From Arenicella sp. (lineage in GTDB: Bacteria > Pseudomonadota > Gammaproteobacteria > Arenicellales > Arenicellaceae), in contig JALZWI010000228.1 of assembly GCA_023299895.1 (NCBI GenBank), positions 1 through 5,532 on the forward strand: a DNA stretch of 5,532 bases, written 5' to 3'. Positions within the stretch are counted from its first letter, which is position 1. Each line of letters opens with the position of its first letter. Shown piece after piece: positions 4,724 to 5,532 of this stretch. The notes under the pieces were generated by a model. That model was given only the letters and a program-made list of their open reading frames with translations. It did no database searches and was not told the DNA's origin. The translations under genes were made by a program, and so were the position numbers.

Positions 4724-5532
4724 TTACTTAGCAGCATCTTTCTCTTTTTGAGCTTTAATAACATCTTCTGCGACGTTTTTAGGACATGGCAAGTAGTTTT
4801 CAAATTCCATTGAGAACTGACCACGACCTGATGTCATTGTACGTAGGTCACCAATGTAGCCGAACATTTCAGCTAGTGATACGCTGGCTTTAATTCGTAC
4901 ACCAGTAGGCGTCAAATCTTGTGATTTGATCATGCCTCGTCGACGATTCAAGTCACCGATTACATCACCAACATGATCTTCAGGTGTGAATACGTCAACT
5001 TTCATGATTGGCTCAATGATCTGAGGGCCGGCTTTTGGCAATGTTTGACGATAAGCGCCTCGAGCAGCAATTTCAAAAGCAACTGCTGATGAATCCACCG
5101 CGTGGAAACCACCATCTAATAAGGTAACTTTAATGTCTTCAGTCGGGAAGCCAGCAAGAACACCTTTAACCATTGACGTAGCAAAGCCTTTTTCAATCGC
5201 AGGCCAGAACTCGCGTGGTACGTTACCACCGGTAACTTTTGACTCAAAGGTAAATCCTTCGCCTGGCTCATTTGGCTCAATGATATAATCGATCTTACCG
5301 TACTGACCAGAACCACCTGATTGTTTCTTATGTGTGTAACTATCTTCGGTAGCGCGCGTAATTGACTCGCGATACGCTACTTGCGGTGCGCCTACTGAGC
5401 ATTCAACACCGTGAGTACGCTTGAGGATATCAACTTTAATATCTAAGTGCAGCTCACCCATACCTTTCAAAATTGTTTCGCCTGACTCTTGGTCCGTTTC
5501 AACAATAAAGGTTGGATCTTCAGCAACCATTT
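4724..5532 (-). CDS. fusA: Elongation factor G (second, fusA2-type), C-terminal part; continues past the right edge
   Basis: The visible 268 residues (plus a split codon at the edge) are the last part of EF-G, the GTPase that moves tRNAs and mRNA through the ribosome. The ATG at 5528-5530 is an internal Met, not the start. Domain III is seen at [14 protein letters not shown] (23-36). Domain IV has both tip loops, [13 protein letters not shown] (67-79) and [18 protein letters not shown] (139-156), with His143 at the place of E. coli His583, important for translocation. Domain V includes [20 protein letters not shown] (173-192) and NRRRGMI. The wording [24 protein letters not shown] and the short QKEKDAAK ending fit the second EF-G of Vibrio, Shewanella and Pseudomonas rather than the str-operon FusA. 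No tufA lies downstream, and a terminator follows directly. The GTPase domain is outside the window, so the paralogue type is an inference. Confidence 0.95.
   Translation of the reverse strand, partial: MVAEDPTFIVETDQESGETILKGMGELHLDIKVDILKRTHGVECSVGAPQVAYRESITRATEDSYTHKKQSGGSGQYGKIDYIIEPNEPGEGFTFESKVTGGNVPREFWPAIEKGFATSMVKGVLAGFPTEDIKVTLLDGGFHAVDSSAVAFEIAARGAYRQTLPKAGPQIIEPIMKVDVFTPEDHVGDVIGDLNRRRGMIKSQDLTPTGVRIKASVSLAEMFGYIGDLRTMTSGRGQFSMEFENYLPCPKNVAEDVIKAQKEKDAAK

Noticed and set aside
5116..5316. A 66-codon minus-strand frame inside the elongation factor gene
   Set aside because: It is an out-of-phase reading of EF-G domain IV, which is intact in the main frame.
1..5532. CRISPR arrays, tRNA or rRNA genes, phage or plasmid genes
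   Set aside because: No regularly spaced repeats, cloverleaf or rRNA-like sequence, integrase, transposase or replication gene was seen on either strand.

Overview
The window looks like chromosomal DNA of a gammaproteobacterium, probably marine and of moderate to low G+C. The evidence is a second-type elongation factor G (the fusA2 kind known from Vibrio, Shewanella and Pseudomonas), AT-rich intergenic DNA, and a lipoprotein that resembles marine aryl-sulfate sulfotransferases. The genus cannot be fixed from the sequence alone. All intact genes lie on the minus strand. The only plus-strand gene is a broken transporter remnant.

Reading in the direction of minus-strand transcription (right to left): 5532-4724 is the 3' part of an elongation factor G gene, closed by a strong intrinsic terminator at 4628-4664. 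Next is about 160 bp with no recognisable gene, then a palindromic intergenic repeat (about 4404-4475). This repeat abuts the point where a plus-strand EamA/DMT transporter gene (4073-4453) stops resembling its family. The 213 bp between that remnant and sucC (3860-4072) hold several inverted repeats and weak promoter candidates for both directions.

sucC (3859-2696) and sucD (2683-1799) form a tight operon for succinyl-CoA synthetase, the substrate-level phosphorylation step of the TCA cycle. The ribosome binding site of sucD overlaps the sucC stop codon. The usual gammaproteobacterial neighbours sucA and sucB are not upstream, and both proteins read more like the betaproteobacterial type than the E. 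coli type. A 12-bp-stem terminator at 1678-1706 ends the operon.

A second minus-strand cluster follows: a DoxX-family membrane protein (1564-1136), an OsmC-family thiol protein (1118-636, 17 bp downstream), and 72 bp further the start of a lipoprotein whose N-terminus looks like the aryl-sulfate sulfotransferase (ASST) family (563 to the window edge). The first two suggest thiol or redox homeostasis at the inner membrane. The third would act in the periplasm or at the outer membrane and may share the transcript.

I do not see a clear undescribed multi-gene system. The points most worth following up are the DoxX-OsmC-ASST arrangement, the atypical detached sucCD, and the transporter gene cut off exactly at a palindromic repeat.
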